Assembly: GCF_002217355.1 (NCBI RefSeq)
Contig: NZ_MUHA01000003.1
Span: forward strand, 62,001-126,000
DNA: 64,000 nucleotides
Origin: Flavobacterium oncorhynchi
GTDB taxonomy: Bacteria; Bacteroidota; Bacteroidia; Flavobacteriales; Flavobacteriaceae
Direction: 5' to 3'
Every line of letters starts with the position of its first letter. Position 1 is the stretch's first letter. This document shows positions 54,466 through 63,002 of the stretch, piece by piece. The position numbers were made by a program, and so were the translations under genes. Below the pieces are notes generated by a model. The model was not told the DNA's origin. It was given only the letters and a program-made list of their open reading frames with translations, and ran no database searches.

Positions 54466-55197
54466 CTACTTTTTAGATGCTGAATAAATGGTTGCGACAC
54501 CAAAAGTCTGAGGCATTGCTACAACATCTATAAACCCAGTTTTTCTTAAAATATTGTTTAATGCTTCTCCATATGGGAAAACGGCAGCAGATTCAGATAA
54601 ATAACCATAAGCGTGATTATCTTTAGAAAATAATTTTCCAATAAGCGGTAATATATTTTTATTATAAAAATTATAACCTTGTTTGTAAGGGAATTTATCT
54701 GGATTGGAAGTTTCTAAGATCACAAAAAGACCGTCTGGTTTTAAAACTCTTAAGATTTCAGCAAAACCTTTTTCTAAGTTTTCAAAGTTTCGAACTCCAA
54801 AACCTACTGTTATGGCATCAAAATAATTATCTTCAAAAGGGATGTTTTCAGAATCTCCTAATACTAAATCTATAACAGAAGATAGGTTTTTTTCTTCTAC
54901 TTTTTTCTTTCCAACTTCAAGCATTCCTGCAGAAATATCCAGACCAATAATTTTCTCTGCTTTAGTTTGAGCCATTAAAATGGCTAAGTCGCCAGTTCCT
55001 GTAGCAATGTCAAGAATGACTTTTGGTTTAGTATCTGAAACTATTTTTAATACTTTTTTTCGCCATTTGACATCTATGCCAAATGAAATTACACGATTTA
55101 AATTGTCGTAGTTCCCAGAAATGTTGTCAAACATTTGGGCTACTTGTTCTTTTTTACCTAAAGAAGAATCTTTATATGGGGTTATTTTTTCAGACAT
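54466..55197 (-). CDS. ubiE: Demethylmenaquinone methyltransferase (UbiE/MenG)
   Basis: A 243-residue SAM-dependent methyltransferase for the last step of menaquinone synthesis. Family motifs: [33 protein letters not shown] (motif I), [33 protein letters not shown] and [12 protein letters not shown]. In Bacteroidota, which use menaquinone only, the menaquinone role is the relevant one. It is co-transcribed with porT. Confidence 0.96.
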   Translation of the reverse strand: MSEKITPYKDSSLGKKEQVAQMFDNISGNYDNLNRVISFGIDVKWRKKVLKIVSDTKPKVILDIATGTGDLAILMAQTKAEKIIGLDISAGMLEVGKKKVEEKNLSSVIDLVLGDSENIPFEDNYFDAITVGFGVRNFENLEKGFAEILRVLKPDGLFVILETSNPDKFPYKQGYNFYNKNILPLIGKLFSKDNHAYGYLSESAAVFPYGEALNNILRKTGFIDVVAMPQTFGVATIYSASKK

Positions 55198-55314
55198 TAT
55201 TTTTATTTACGCAAATATAAACAATCTGCTTTAACTGTAGTTGAGTTTTTTAAAGTGTAAATTAAATGTTTTGAAATGGAGGATAAAAATCACTTTTAGT
55301 AAAAGTTTTTACCA

Positions 55315-55359
55315 TCACCAAAAGTGGGTATTTTTAAAAAATCACTAAAAGTGGGTATT
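55315..55359. repeat. Two 18-nt direct repeats (TCACYAAAAGTGGGTATT)
   Basis: Copies start at 55315 and 55342, 27 bp apart (under three helical turns), differing at one base. The core ACTAAAAGTG also appears inverted at 55291-55300. This looks like a paired regulator-binding site. Confidence 0.6.
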
Positions 55360-55737
55360 GTATGATGTGTATTTTATGTACAACTTTGTTAAAGTAAAAA
55401 TGATAAAAATTTAATGATTGATTTATCATATTGACTTAATCAAACACTGTTTTTTGCACGGCAGTTAATTTGTTCAAGTAAGTAGTTTTAAAAGTATTGT
55501 TCTTGGGGGGATACTATTTTTAAAGTGCGAAATACGTTCTTAGGATTAAATTTGTTTTTGGAAATTTTAATTTTCTGCCTTTAATATCTTAGTGGTATTT
55601 GTTATTAAAGGCTTATATTGAGATTCGTTCTCAATTAACAGTAAATGTTATTCAGTTATTTCAGATGCCCTTTGCATTTGTGATTTTTACAAAAACTATT
55701 TCTTGAATTAGTCAAGGCTAACAATCAGTCATTTTTA

Positions 55738-55766
55738 AAAAACATCCTTCAAAAGAGGATGTTTTT
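55738..55766. terminator. Bidirectional terminator after folA
   Basis: The stem AACATCCT with AGGATGTT has a 7-nt loop, an A run before it and a T run after. It ends folA on the minus strand and could end a transcript from the non-coding region on the plus strand. Confidence 0.8.
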
Positions 55767-55770
55767 TTAT

Positions 55771-56253
55771 TTATTTTCTAATGTAAGTTTCATAGGTATA
55801 ATCGTAAAGATGTTTTTCATCTTTAAAATTTTCTTCAGATTCTACTAATAACCATTCACTTTTATTGATTTTAGGAAAAAATGTATCAGCATCAAATGTG
55901 TGATGCACTTTAGTTATTTCGATTATATCAGTATAAGGTAAAGCTAAATTGTAAATTTCGCCGCCTCCAATAATATATGAATCTTCATTTTCGGGGCATA
56001 ATGCGATAGCTTTTTCTATGCTGTCTACAACTATGCAGCCTTCAGGGGCATAATCTTTTTGTCTGGTAATAACAATATGTACTCTGTTAGGTAATGGTTT
56101 GGGAAAACTTTCAAATGTTTTTCTTCCCATTATAATATGATGATTTGTTGTTAGTGTTTTGAATCTTTTAAAATCATTTGGCAGGTGCCATACTAAATCA
56201 TTATTTTTTCCAAGAGCATTGTTTTCGGCAACAGCCGCGATCATTATAATCAT
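55771..56253 (-). CDS. folA: Dihydrofolate reductase
   Basis: A 160-residue NADPH-dependent enzyme that regenerates tetrahydrofolate. Motifs: IAAVAENNALGKNNDLVWHLPNDFKRFK at the N-terminus (substrate loop and catalytic acid Asp in LPNDFK), HHIIMGRKTFESFPKPLPNR and the IIGGGEIYNLAL nucleotide site. Start at 56253 or, equally likely, at the second Met at 56244, which matches the usual M-x-AAVAEN form. It lies 12 bp after the 2TM gene and supplies the cofactor recycled after the ThyA reaction, encoded 1 kb away. Confidence 0.95.
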   Translation of the reverse strand: MIIMIAAVAENNALGKNNDLVWHLPNDFKRFKTLTTNHHIIMGRKTFESFPKPLPNRVHIVITRQKDYAPEGCIVVDSIEKAIALCPENEDSYIIGGGEIYNLALPYTDIIEITKVHHTFDADTFFPKINKSEWLLVESEENFKDEKHLYDYTYETYIRK

Positions 56254-56265
56254 AATGTGCTAAAA

Positions 56266-56610
56266 CTAAATTTTATTTTCGGTATCCTCATTGATCCTAG
56301 ATTCTAATTGACTGATTCTTTTTTGCTGTAAAGCAACTAATCTGTCAATTTGTTCCCTTTCCCATTTTTTGTTCATGAATCGATCTGTAATGTAAACTTT
56401 TATAAAGTGCAGTATAAAAATGAAGAACCATAAGGTAATGCCCCATAAGCACCAGTTTTGCTCTGTTGAAGCTCCAAAACCAAAAAATCTATTTGCAATG
56501 AAAATAAATAAACTTCCTAGTAGAAAAAGTACAAAATGAAAATAAAGGATTTTTTTTTGTCTTATACGTCTTCTTGCATACTCGTATTGTTCGTGCACTT
56601 CTTTTTCCAT
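56266..56610 (-). CDS. 2TM-domain membrane protein
   Basis: A 114-residue protein with two membrane helices (about 21-41 and 54-73) and a helical basic-acidic tail likely to form a coiled coil (EREQIDRLVALQQKRISQLE). The RRRIRQKKILYFHFVLF start and the WFFIFILHFIKVY second helix match the small 2TM domain family of Bacteroidota, often found alone or fused to LytTR regulators. Function unknown. It is co-directional with folA and probably in the same transcript. Confidence 0.8.
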   Translation of the reverse strand: MEKEVHEQYEYARRRIRQKKILYFHFVLFLLGSLFIFIANRFFGFGASTEQNWCLWGITLWFFIFILHFIKVYITDRFMNKKWEREQIDRLVALQQKRISQLESRINEDTENKI

Positions 56611-56850
56611 ACCGATATAAATGAGATTATAAAGTTAGAATTTATTTTTAAAACACCGTATTTTGACTGCAGAATATTTGTTTGAAAATGAGTTGTAAAT
56701 AAATATACAAAAAAAATATACTCTTTAAATTGTTGATGCAATTAAAAAAACGGACTGTTTTTGCTATTATCACAAATCGGAATTGGATAGTGAAAAGTTT
56801 AGTTGAATTTATGTAATTTTAGTTTCTATAAATCTAAAAACTAAACAGTT
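56611..56850. other. AT-rich divergent intergenic region
   Basis: 240 bp between the divergent 2TM and CBM48-like genes. It must hold promoters for both, but I see no exact TAnnTTTG with a well-spaced -33 element. Confidence 0.3.
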
Positions 56851-57147
56851 ATGTCTTTAAAGAAACAATTTATCAAAACAAAACCAGTTGTAAAAGTTAC
56901 TTTTTCTATAGATGCCAAAGATGCTGATTCGGCAGCGGTTGTTGGAGATTTTAATAACTGGAATCCTGAAGAAGGAACTTTGAGTAAACTAAAGAATGGA
57001 ACATTTAAAGCTACGTATGACTTAGTAAAAGATGCCATTTATGAATTTAAATATGTAATCGACGGTATTTACATTAATGATCCTGAAGCAGATTCGTATA
57101 AATGGAATGATTTCGCTGGCAGTGAAAACAGTGTTTTAGTAGTATAA
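56851..57147 (+). CDS. Isoamylase early-set/CBM48-like domain protein
   Basis: A 98-residue single-domain protein. The sequence KVTFSIDAKDADSAAVVGDFNNWNPE, in two parts, and YEFKYVIDGIYINDPEADSYKWNDFAGSENSVL show the glycogen-binding E-set fold of AMPK-beta and branching enzymes, including the Trp in NNWNP. No catalytic domain is attached. It may bind glycogen or a glucan and act as a regulator or adapter in the cytoplasm. A strong terminator follows. Confidence 0.85.
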   Translation: MSLKKQFIKTKPVVKVTFSIDAKDADSAAVVGDFNNWNPEEGTLSKLKNGTFKATYDLVKDAIYEFKYVIDGIYINDPEADSYKWNDFAGSENSVLVV

Positions 57148-57148
57148 A

Positions 57149-57184
57149 AAAATCCGCTTAAAATTTTAAGCGGATTTTTTTTTG
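57149..57184. terminator. Bidirectional terminator between the CBM48-like gene and thyA
   Basis: A perfect 26-nt palindrome (13-nt arms, AATCCGCTTAAAA and complement) lies between A and T runs, serving both convergent genes. Confidence 0.85.
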
Positions 57185-57187
57185 TTT

Positions 57188-58039
57188 TTATACAGCAACA
57201 CTTCCTTTTATGCCCGCATGCGGTTCATAGTCCACAAGTGTGAAGTCATTATAATCAAAATCAAAAATGTTTTTAACAGCTGGGTTTAGAATCATTTTTG
57301 GAAGCGGTTTTGGCTCACGAGTTAATTGCAATTCCAGTTGTTCAAAATGATTGTTGTAAATGTGTGCATCACCAAAAGTATGAATAAAATCACCTGGTTC
57401 TAAATCGCAAACCTGTGCAATCATCATAGTTAATAGTGCATAGGATGCAATGTTGAAAGGAACGCCTAAAAATATATCAGCGCTTCGTTGATACAATTGA
57501 CAAGATAGTTTTCCTTTTGTCTCTCCTTTTTCTAAATCTGGTGTTGCTACATAAAATTGAAAAAAAGCATGGCAAGGCGGTAATGCTGCCTTATTGTTGG
57601 CTACATTTTCTTCAAAAGATTTTTTTGTGTCTGGCAAAACAGATGGATTCCATGCTGATACCAACATTCTACGGCTGTTTGGATTAGTCTTTAATTCCGT
57701 AATTAATTCCGAAATCTGATCAATTTCTTCGCTGTTCCAATTACGCCATTGATGTCCGTAAACAGGTCCTAAATCTCCGTTAGAGTCTGCCCAAGCATCC
57801 CATATTTTTACTCCGTTTTCTTGTAAATACTTAATATTCGTATCGCCTTTTAAAAACCAAAGCAGTTCATAGATGATCGATTTTAAGTGTAATTTTTTTG
57901 TTGTAACCATTGGGAAACCTTCACTTAAATCAAAACGCATTTGGTATCCAAAAACGCTTTTGGTTCCAGTTCCAGTTCGGTCTCCTTTTTGGCATCCGTT
58001 TTCTAAAACGTGTTTTACTAAATCTAAGTATTGTTTCAT
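57188..58039 (-). CDS. thyA: Thymidylate synthase
   Basis: A 283-residue enzyme that methylates dUMP to dTMP using methylenetetrahydrofolate. Catalytic Cys156 is in [11 protein letters not shown]. The dUMP- and folate-binding motifs [60 protein letters not shown] and GDAHIYNNH are present. The ending ([10 protein letters not shown]) is normal. A long dyad repeat lies upstream, between it and the DUF151 gene. Confidence 0.97.
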   Translation of the reverse strand: MKQYLDLVKHVLENGCQKGDRTGTGTKSVFGYQMRFDLSEGFPMVTTKKLHLKSIIYELLWFLKGDTNIKYLQENGVKIWDAWADSNGDLGPVYGHQWRNWNSEEIDQISELITELKTNPNSRRMLVSAWNPSVLPDTKKSFEENVANNKAALPPCHAFFQFYVATPDLEKGETKGKLSCQLYQRSADIFLGVPFNIASYALLTMMIAQVCDLEPGDFIHTFGDAHIYNNHFEQLELQLTREPKPLPKMILNPAVKNIFDFDYNDFTLVDYEPHAGIKGSVAV

Positions 58040-58041
58040 TG

Positions 58042-58125
58042 TTGTTTAATCGTTTAATCGTGGATTTGTTTAATTGTGAATTTGTTTGATCGATTTAACG
58101 AATAAACAAATCAACGATTAAACAA
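58042..58125. repeat. Long nested dyad repeat (TTTAATCG/GATTTGTTTA type)
   Basis: TTGTTTAATCGT (58042-58053) pairs with ACGATTAAACAA (58114-58125), and inside it GATTTGTTTA (58063-58072) pairs with TAAACAAATC (58103-58112). Together they form an 84-bp cruciform-capable stretch filling the gap between thyA and the DUF151 gene. Confidence 0.75.
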
Positions 58126-58130
58126 TATTT

Positions 58131-58754
58131 CTATCTTTTCGAGATTTCGTCTCTAATTTTTGCAGCTTTTTCATAATCTTCCTGAGAAACGGCCTGATCT
58201 AAAAGTTCATTTAGTTCTTGCAGGCTGTGTTTTGCATAAACATCTCCAGATTGATTAGTTTCTTCTTCATGTCCAAAAGTTTCTGGGTTAGAAAGTACGT
58301 CGTCAATTTCCTGAGAGCCTTGATCTGTTTCGGCTGTATTTGATTTTAAATAAATTCCAGCTTTGTCCAGAATGTTTTTATAAGTAAAAATTGGAGCATT
58401 AAAACGTAATGCTAAAGCAATAGCATCTGATGTTCTAGCATCGATGATTTCCTCAATTTTGTCTCTTTCGCAGATTAAGCTTGAGTAAAAAACGCCGTCT
58501 ACTAATTTGTGAATAATGACTTGTTTTACAACAATGTCAAATCTTTCAGCAAAGTTTTTGAATAAATCGTGAGTTAATGGGCGAGGAGGTTTTATCTCTT
58601 TTTCTAAGGCAATAGCAATTGACTGGGCTTCAAAAGCGCCAATAACAATAGGTAATTTTCGTTCGCCGTCAACTTCATTCAAAATCAAGGCATACGCGCC
58701 ATTTTGAGTTTGACTGTATGAAATTCCTTTTATGGATAATTTTACTAGACTCAT
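58131..58754 (-). CDS. Bifunctional nuclease family protein (DUF151 + UvrB/C motif)
   Basis: A 207-residue protein. Residues of about 1-125 are the DUF151 nuclease domain (GISYSQTQNGAYALIL, KLPIVIGAFEAQSIAIALE, RPLTHDLF, IIDARTSDAIALALRF). The C-terminal 35 residues (LQELNELLDQAVSQEDYEKAAKIRDEIS, split at SQ) form a UVR helix hairpin. Members are reported to have DNase and RNase activity; the role here is not known. The frame opens at a GTG seven codons earlier; the ATG at 58754 is preferred because MSLVKLSIKG matches the family start. Confidence 0.9.
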   Translation of the reverse strand: MSLVKLSIKGISYSQTQNGAYALILNEVDGERKLPIVIGAFEAQSIAIALEKEIKPPRPLTHDLFKNFAERFDIVVKQVIIHKLVDGVFYSSLICERDKIEEIIDARTSDAIALALRFNAPIFTYKNILDKAGIYLKSNTAETDQGSQEIDDVLSNPETFGHEEETNQSGDVYAKHSLQELNELLDQAVSQEDYEKAAKIRDEISKR

Positions 58755-58845
58755 ATATGTTTGTAAAACGGGCACTTAGCACCGCATTTTAATACTTTTT
58801 TTGATTGAAAAATAAAGGTGCAATTTTAATCAAAAAATATGGAAC

Positions 58846-58895
58846 AAAAAAGCTGCCTTAAAACAAAGATACGATTATCTTGTTTTTAGGCAGCT
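58846..58895 (-). terminator. Intrinsic terminator of the etfBA operon
   Basis: A long stem (AGCTGCC at 58851 with GGCAGCT ending at 58895, extended inward through A/T pairs) is followed by a T run on the minus strand, 25 bp after etfA. Confidence 0.8.
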
Positions 58896-58919
58896 ATATT
58901 TTTAAAGAGAATTCTTGAA

Positions 58920-59888
58920 TTAAGAATGTTGCGCTTTGAAAGCTTTTAATTTCTCTGTTAATTGAGGTACGATTTCAAATGCGTCGCCAACAATACCATA
59001 ATCAGCAACTTTAAAGAAAGGAGCTTCTGGATCGTTATTGATAACTACTTTTACTTTTGATGAGTTGATACCTGCAATGTGCTGAATTGCTCCAGAAATT
59101 CCTATTGCAATATATAAATTTGTTGCAACTGGCTTTCCTGTTTGTCCAACGTGCTCGCTGTGAGGTCTCCATCCTAAGTCAGAAACTGGTTTAGAACATG
59201 CTGTTGCGGCGCCTAAAACTTCAGCTAGATTTTCAACTAATCCCCAGTTTTCTGGACCTTTCAATCCGCGTCCGCCAGAAACTACAATATCAGCATCAGC
59301 GATAGAAACTTTTCCACTTACTTTTTCTACAGATTCTACTTTTACACCAAAATCGTTGTCTCCAATTGATGGATTAAAATCTTCGGCAGCTGCAGCTCCT
59401 GCGCTTTCAAAAATTCCGTAAGAGTTTTTAGCTAAACCAAGAACTTTTACATCTGTATCGATTTGTGTAATATTGAAAGCTTTGTTTGAAAAAGCATTTC
59501 TTTTTACTTGAAAAGGCGAGGTACTTACTGGTAATCCCACAACATTTGAAGCGAAACCAGCATTTAACGCTACTGCAACTAATGATGAAAGATAAATACT
59601 GTCTGTTGTAGAAGAAAGTAAAACTACTTTTGTCCCTTCTTTTTCAGCAGCTTGTTTGATTACATCGGCGTAAGCCTTAGCAGTAAAACCAGCTAATTTA
59701 TCGTTGTTTACTTTTAAAACTTTATCAACTCCGTATTTTGCTAATTCGCTTACATCACTGATGTTTACAGTTAAAGCTGTAACGGTTGTTCCTAGACTTT
59801 CGGCTACTTTTTTTGCATAAGAAGCTAATTCGAAAGCTACTTTTTTAAATTTTCCTTCTGCAGATTCTGCGTATATTAATATTGACAT
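58920..59888 (-). CDS. etfA: Electron transfer flavoprotein alpha subunit
   Basis: A 322-residue subunit that, with EtfB, carries electrons from acyl-CoA dehydrogenases to the quinone pool. The C-terminal FAD-binding domain is clear: VVSGGRGLKGPENW, RPHSEHVGQTGKPVATNLYIAIGISGAIQHIAG in successive pieces, and IVGDAFEIVPQL. It follows etfB, with a 67-bp gap filled by TTTTAGA repeats. Confidence 0.96.
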   Translation of the reverse strand: MSILIYAESAEGKFKKVAFELASYAKKVAESLGTTVTALTVNISDVSELAKYGVDKVLKVNNDKLAGFTAKAYADVIKQAAEKEGTKVVLLSSTTDSIYLSSLVAVALNAGFASNVVGLPVSTSPFQVKRNAFSNKAFNITQIDTDVKVLGLAKNSYGIFESAGAAAAEDFNPSIGDNDFGVKVESVEKVSGKVSIADADIVVSGGRGLKGPENWGLVENLAEVLGAATACSKPVSDLGWRPHSEHVGQTGKPVATNLYIAIGISGAIQHIAGINSSKVKVVINNDPEAPFFKVADYGIVGDAFEIVPQLTEKLKAFKAQHS

Positions 59889-59955
59889 AATAATTTTAGA
59901 TTTTAGATTTTAGAATTCAGATTGAAACTGAATACTTAAAACTGATTACTGAATA
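59889..59955. repeat. TTTTAGA tandem heptamers and short dyad between etfB and etfA
   Basis: Three perfect tandem TTTTAGA units lie at 59894-59914, followed by ATTCAG/CTGAAT inverted arms (59915-59920 and 59928-59933). No gene. Confidence 0.65.
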
Positions 59956-60702
59956 CTAGATTACTTTCGCCTCGTTGTGTAATAAATTGATTAACTCATC
60001 TAAATTATCTGCAGAAACTAATTTTACTGCTGATTTTGGAGCTGGTTTTTCAAATTTTACTGCTTTTGTATTTACAGGAGCGTCAACTGGTTCAAGAATA
60101 GTTAAAGCTTTAGTTCTTGCTGTCATAATTCCTCTCATGTTAGGAATACGTAAATCTTTTTCTTCAACAAGTCCTTTTTGACCACCAATGATTAAAGGAA
60201 GAGTAGTGCCTACAGTTTCTTTTCCACCGTCGATTTCGCGAACCGCTTTTACATTATTTCCGTCAACAGTTACTGCAGTACAAGAGTTTAAGAAGTTGTA
60301 ACCCAAAATACCAGCGATCATTCCTGGAACCATTCCGCCATTATAATCTAAAGATTCTTTTCCTGCAATTACAAGATCGTAACCACCATTTTTAATTACT
60401 TCAGCCAATTGTTTTGCAACAAAAAAGCCATCAGTTGGGTTTGCGTTTACACGAATTGCTTCGTTTGCACCAATTGCTAGAGCTTTACGTAAAGTTGGTT
60501 CAGTGTCAGGACCTCCAACATTTACCACTGTTACATTTGCACCTTGCTGCTCTTGAAACCAGATTGCACGAGTCAATCCAAATTCGTCATTAGGGTTAAT
60601 TACATATTGTACACCATTGGTATCAAATTCAGAGTCACCATTGGAGAAGTTAATTTTTGAAGTAGTATCAGGCACATGGCTGATGCAAACTAGTATTTTC
60701 AT
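59956..60702 (-). CDS. etfB: Electron transfer flavoprotein beta subunit
   Basis: A 248-residue partner of EtfA with an AMP site. Family features: CISHVPDTTSKI at the N-terminus, INPNDEFGLTRAI, ALAIGANEAIRV, LVIAGKESLDYNGGMVPGMIAG and the recognition-loop region VEEKDLRIPNMRGIMTARTK (split at RGI). It is the first gene of the operon, with a good -7 element about 34 bp upstream. Confidence 0.96.
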   Translation of the reverse strand: MKILVCISHVPDTTSKINFSNGDSEFDTNGVQYVINPNDEFGLTRAIWFQEQQGANVTVVNVGGPDTEPTLRKALAIGANEAIRVNANPTDGFFVAKQLAEVIKNGGYDLVIAGKESLDYNGGMVPGMIAGILGYNFLNSCTAVTVDGNNVKAVREIDGGKETVGTTLPLIIGGQKGLVEEKDLRIPNMRGIMTARTKALTILEPVDAPVNTKAVKFEKPAPKSAVKLVSADNLDELINLLHNEAKVI

Positions 60703-60735
60703 AAGTATATATTTTGAATTTATAATATGCTTTTA

Positions 60736-60743
60736 CAAATTTA
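60736..60743 (-). promoter_or_regulatory. Candidate -7 element (TAAATTTG) of etfB
   Basis: Exact TAnnTTTG match on the minus strand; the predicted leader is about 29 nt. Confidence 0.4.
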
Positions 60744-60897
60744 GAATTTAATTTGGAATAATTATACTATGCATGCATAATATTTTTAAAAACTATTACG
60801 ATTTCGAAGATTGTCAAAATCTATTAATGATTTCTTGTTTTTAATAGAGAAAATGAGTTGCTTCAATTGTTTTTTTGAAAAATTAGAATTCGTTAAT

Positions 60898-61575
60898 TTA
60901 TTTTAAACTTGCTTGGTATTCTTCAAAGCTTAATTCCTTTGCGCTGTTATTTGGTATTTCAATTTCGGTATTCTCATTCTTAAAAGCTAGTTCTTGAAAT
61001 ACTAAAATAGAATTGTCGTCAATTTCCAGTTGAATAATAAAACCTGGCAATCCACTGTAGAACATTGGTCCATCTTTTATAGGAATTTCTTCGGTATACC
61101 AAGCTGTAATATCTTGTTTCGCAATAAATGCAGTATTTTTTGTTGTCGCTTTTTTACAAGAAAAGCCATTTATAATTTTGGTTTCTGGTAAAAGCTCCCA
61201 TGTATATGTTGGAAGTTTTGTTTTTACATTTGAATCAATCCCGTCATTTGTCATAAGAACTTTGTATGTTTTGGAGTCAAAATCTTTGTAATTAATTACT
61301 TCTGATGATCGACGAATAGTCCGGCTTGCAAAAATTTTGCCTCCTGTATTTTCAATGACAGTGTTATCTGTTGTTGTTTTTTGAATAGTAGTTAGTCTTT
61401 GTATCGACTTGTTTTTAGAATAAGTATAGCTGAATACTTCAGGAGTTTTAGCTTTTTCTAGAAGTCTCCCGTCCTTTGTTTTTAGCTGTTGTCTAGTGTA
61501 GGTGCCAACCAGGCTCTGAGATTTTGCTTCGATTGAAAAAAATAGAATAAAAAATACTAATAGGTTTATTTTCAT
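60898..61575 (-). CDS. GLPGLI family exported protein
   Basis: A 225-residue protein with a signal peptide (1-19, SIEAKSQ). The family hallmark is the segment SGLPGFIIQLEID near residue 180, preceded by ITAWYTEEIPIKDGP. GLPGLI proteins are common in Bacteroidota and their function is unknown. The frame opens 19 codons earlier at TTG, but the ATG at 61575 starts the signal peptide. It stands alone on the minus strand between etfB and the divergent pdhB. Confidence 0.9.
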   Translation of the reverse strand: MKINLLVFFILFFSIEAKSQSLVGTYTRQQLKTKDGRLLEKAKTPEVFSYTYSKNKSIQRLTTIQKTTTDNTVIENTGGKIFASRTIRRSSEVINYKDFDSKTYKVLMTNDGIDSNVKTKLPTYTWELLPETKIINGFSCKKATTKNTAFIAKQDITAWYTEEIPIKDGPMFYSGLPGFIIQLEIDDNSILVFQELAFKNENTEIEIPNNSAKELSFEEYQASLK

Positions 61576-61940
61576 GATTTTTAGTCTTAAGATTATACTT
61601 ACGAAGTAAAGTATATTTAAAGAATAACCCAAGTGAAAAAACTCAATTTTAATAAAAGGTTATTACTTATTGAAATAATTTTAGATTTAAACCGTTTTGA
61701 TGAAAGAATTTGATTAGGAGAAATTAACAAAAAACTTAAAGTTTGTCTAAAAAAGTTTTACAAAGATTAAGTGTGAGTTTTACGTGTATTATATCGATTT
61801 CGTAAATATCACAATAAAGCTAAAAAAGTTAAAACCTATAGAGAGAAAGAAGTTCATGCGATTTTAAACTTAATTTATGCTTTTAAGTGATTTAAAATAT
61901 TTATTTTTGCTCTTCAGAAAATTCAACATACAATATAAAT
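61576..61940. other. 365-bp divergent intergenic region
   Basis: AT-rich and without an open frame of useful size. It holds the start region of the GLPGLI gene and the promoter region of pdhB. Beyond the pdhB -7 element I see no structured feature. Confidence 0.5.
61902..61909 (+). promoter_or_regulatory. Candidate -7 element (TATTTTTG) of pdhB
   Basis: Exact TAnnTTTG match, 32 bp before the pdhB ATG; the predicted leader is about 25 nt. Confidence 0.45.
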
Positions 61941-62918
61941 ATGAGAACAATACAATTTAGAGAGGCCATTTGCGAAGCGATGAGCGAAGAGATGCGTCAC
62001 GATGAATCCATATATTTAATGGGCGAAGAAGTTGCAGAATACAATGGAGCATACAAAGCTTCAAAAGGAATGCTTGCTGAGTTTGGCGAAAAAAGAGTAA
62101 TCGATACTCCAATTGCTGAGCTTGGTTTTACAGGAATTGCAGTAGGTTCAGCAATGAACGGCTGTCGTCCGATTGTAGAGTATATGACTTTCAACTTCTG
62201 TTTAGTAGGTATTGATCAAATTATAAACAACGCTGCTAAGATGCGTCAAATGACAGGTGGACAATTTAATGTGCCTATCGTTTTCCGCGGACCAACAGCT
62301 TCTGCAGGTCAATTAGGAGCAACACACTCTCAAGCTTTAGAAAACTGGTTTGCAAATACTCCAGGTCTTAAAGTTGTTGTACCGTCAACTCCTTATGATG
62401 CAAAAGGACTTTTAAAATCTGCAATTCGCGATAATGATCCAGTAATTTTCATGGAATCTGAGCAAATGTATGGTGACAAAGGTGAAGTGCCAGACGGAGA
62501 ATACACTATTCCATTAGGAGTTGCTGATATTAAACGTGAAGGAACAGATGTAACTATCGTTTCTTTTGGTAAAATCATCAAAGAAGCTTTTATCGCTGCT
62601 GATGAATTAGCTAAAGAAGGAATCTCTTGTGAGATTATCGACTTAAGAACAGTTCGTCCTATGGATAAAGATGCAATTCTTAAATCAGTTAAAAAAACAA
62701 ACCGTTTAGTAGTTCTTGAAGAAGCTTGGCCTTTTGCTAGTATCTCTTCAGAGATTACTTATATCGTTCAAGAGCAGGCTTTCGACTTCCTTGATGCGCC
62801 AATTCAGCGTATTACGACAGCAGATACTCCAGCACCTTACTCTCCAGTTTTATTAAAAGATTGGTTGCCAAATGCAGGTGATGTAGTAAAAGCAGTTAAA
62901 AAAGTATTGTACAAATAA
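61941..62918 (+). CDS. pdhB: Pyruvate dehydrogenase E1 component, beta subunit
   Basis: A 325-residue subunit of the heterotetrameric E1, which decarboxylates pyruvate with thiamine diphosphate. Motifs: REAICEAMSEEMRHDESIYLMGEEVAEYNGAYKASKGM in successive parts, DTPIAELGFTGIAVGSAM, the FRGPTASAGQLGATHSQ region and the C-terminal transketolase domain (VVLEEAWPFASISSEI). The alpha subunit is not adjacent, which I recall as usual in Bacteroidota. Confidence 0.96.
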   Translation: MRTIQFREAICEAMSEEMRHDESIYLMGEEVAEYNGAYKASKGMLAEFGEKRVIDTPIAELGFTGIAVGSAMNGCRPIVEYMTFNFCLVGIDQIINNAAKMRQMTGGQFNVPIVFRGPTASAGQLGATHSQALENWFANTPGLKVVVPSTPYDAKGLLKSAIRDNDPVIFMESEQMYGDKGEVPDGEYTIPLGVADIKREGTDVTIVSFGKIIKEAFIAADELAKEGISCEIIDLRTVRPMDKDAILKSVKKTNRLVVLEEAWPFASISSEITYIVQEQAFDFLDAPIQRITTADTPAPYSPVLLKDWLPNAGDVVKAVKKVLYK

Positions 62919-62939
62919 TACACATATAAAATACACATA

Positions 62940-62995
62940 AAGCTTCATCAGTCATATTTATTGATGAAGCTTTTTTATTGATGAAGCTTTTTTTA
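62940..62995 (+). terminator. Terminator after pdhB with duplicated 3' arm
   Basis: AAGCTTCATCA pairs with TGATGAAGCTT (62962-62972) followed by a T run. The same arm plus T run is repeated at 62979-62994, so the 5' arm can pair with either copy. Confidence 0.8.
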
Positions 62996-63002
62996 CCAGA
63001 TT

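Larger units (their letters stand above)
55198..55770. other. 573-bp region without a protein gene; repeats and possible orphan transcript
   Basis: No open frame of useful length on either strand. It contains two 18-nt direct repeats of the TCACYAAAAGTGGGTATT type (55315-55332 and 55342-55359), a CACTTTTAGT inverted copy at 55291-55300, a GGGGGG run at 55505-55510, a plus-strand TAAATTTG at 55547-55554 and a terminator-like hairpin at 55738-55766. A plus-strand small RNA or a lost gene with its surviving promoter are both possible. Confidence 0.5.

Noticed and set aside
55291..55359. Repeats before folA as a CRISPR array or replication iterons
   Set aside because: Only two direct copies and one inverted half-copy, no spacer regularity, no cas or rep gene nearby.
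58754..58775. GTG start giving a 214-residue DUF151 protein
   Set aside because: The ATG at 58754 starts exactly where the family homology begins.
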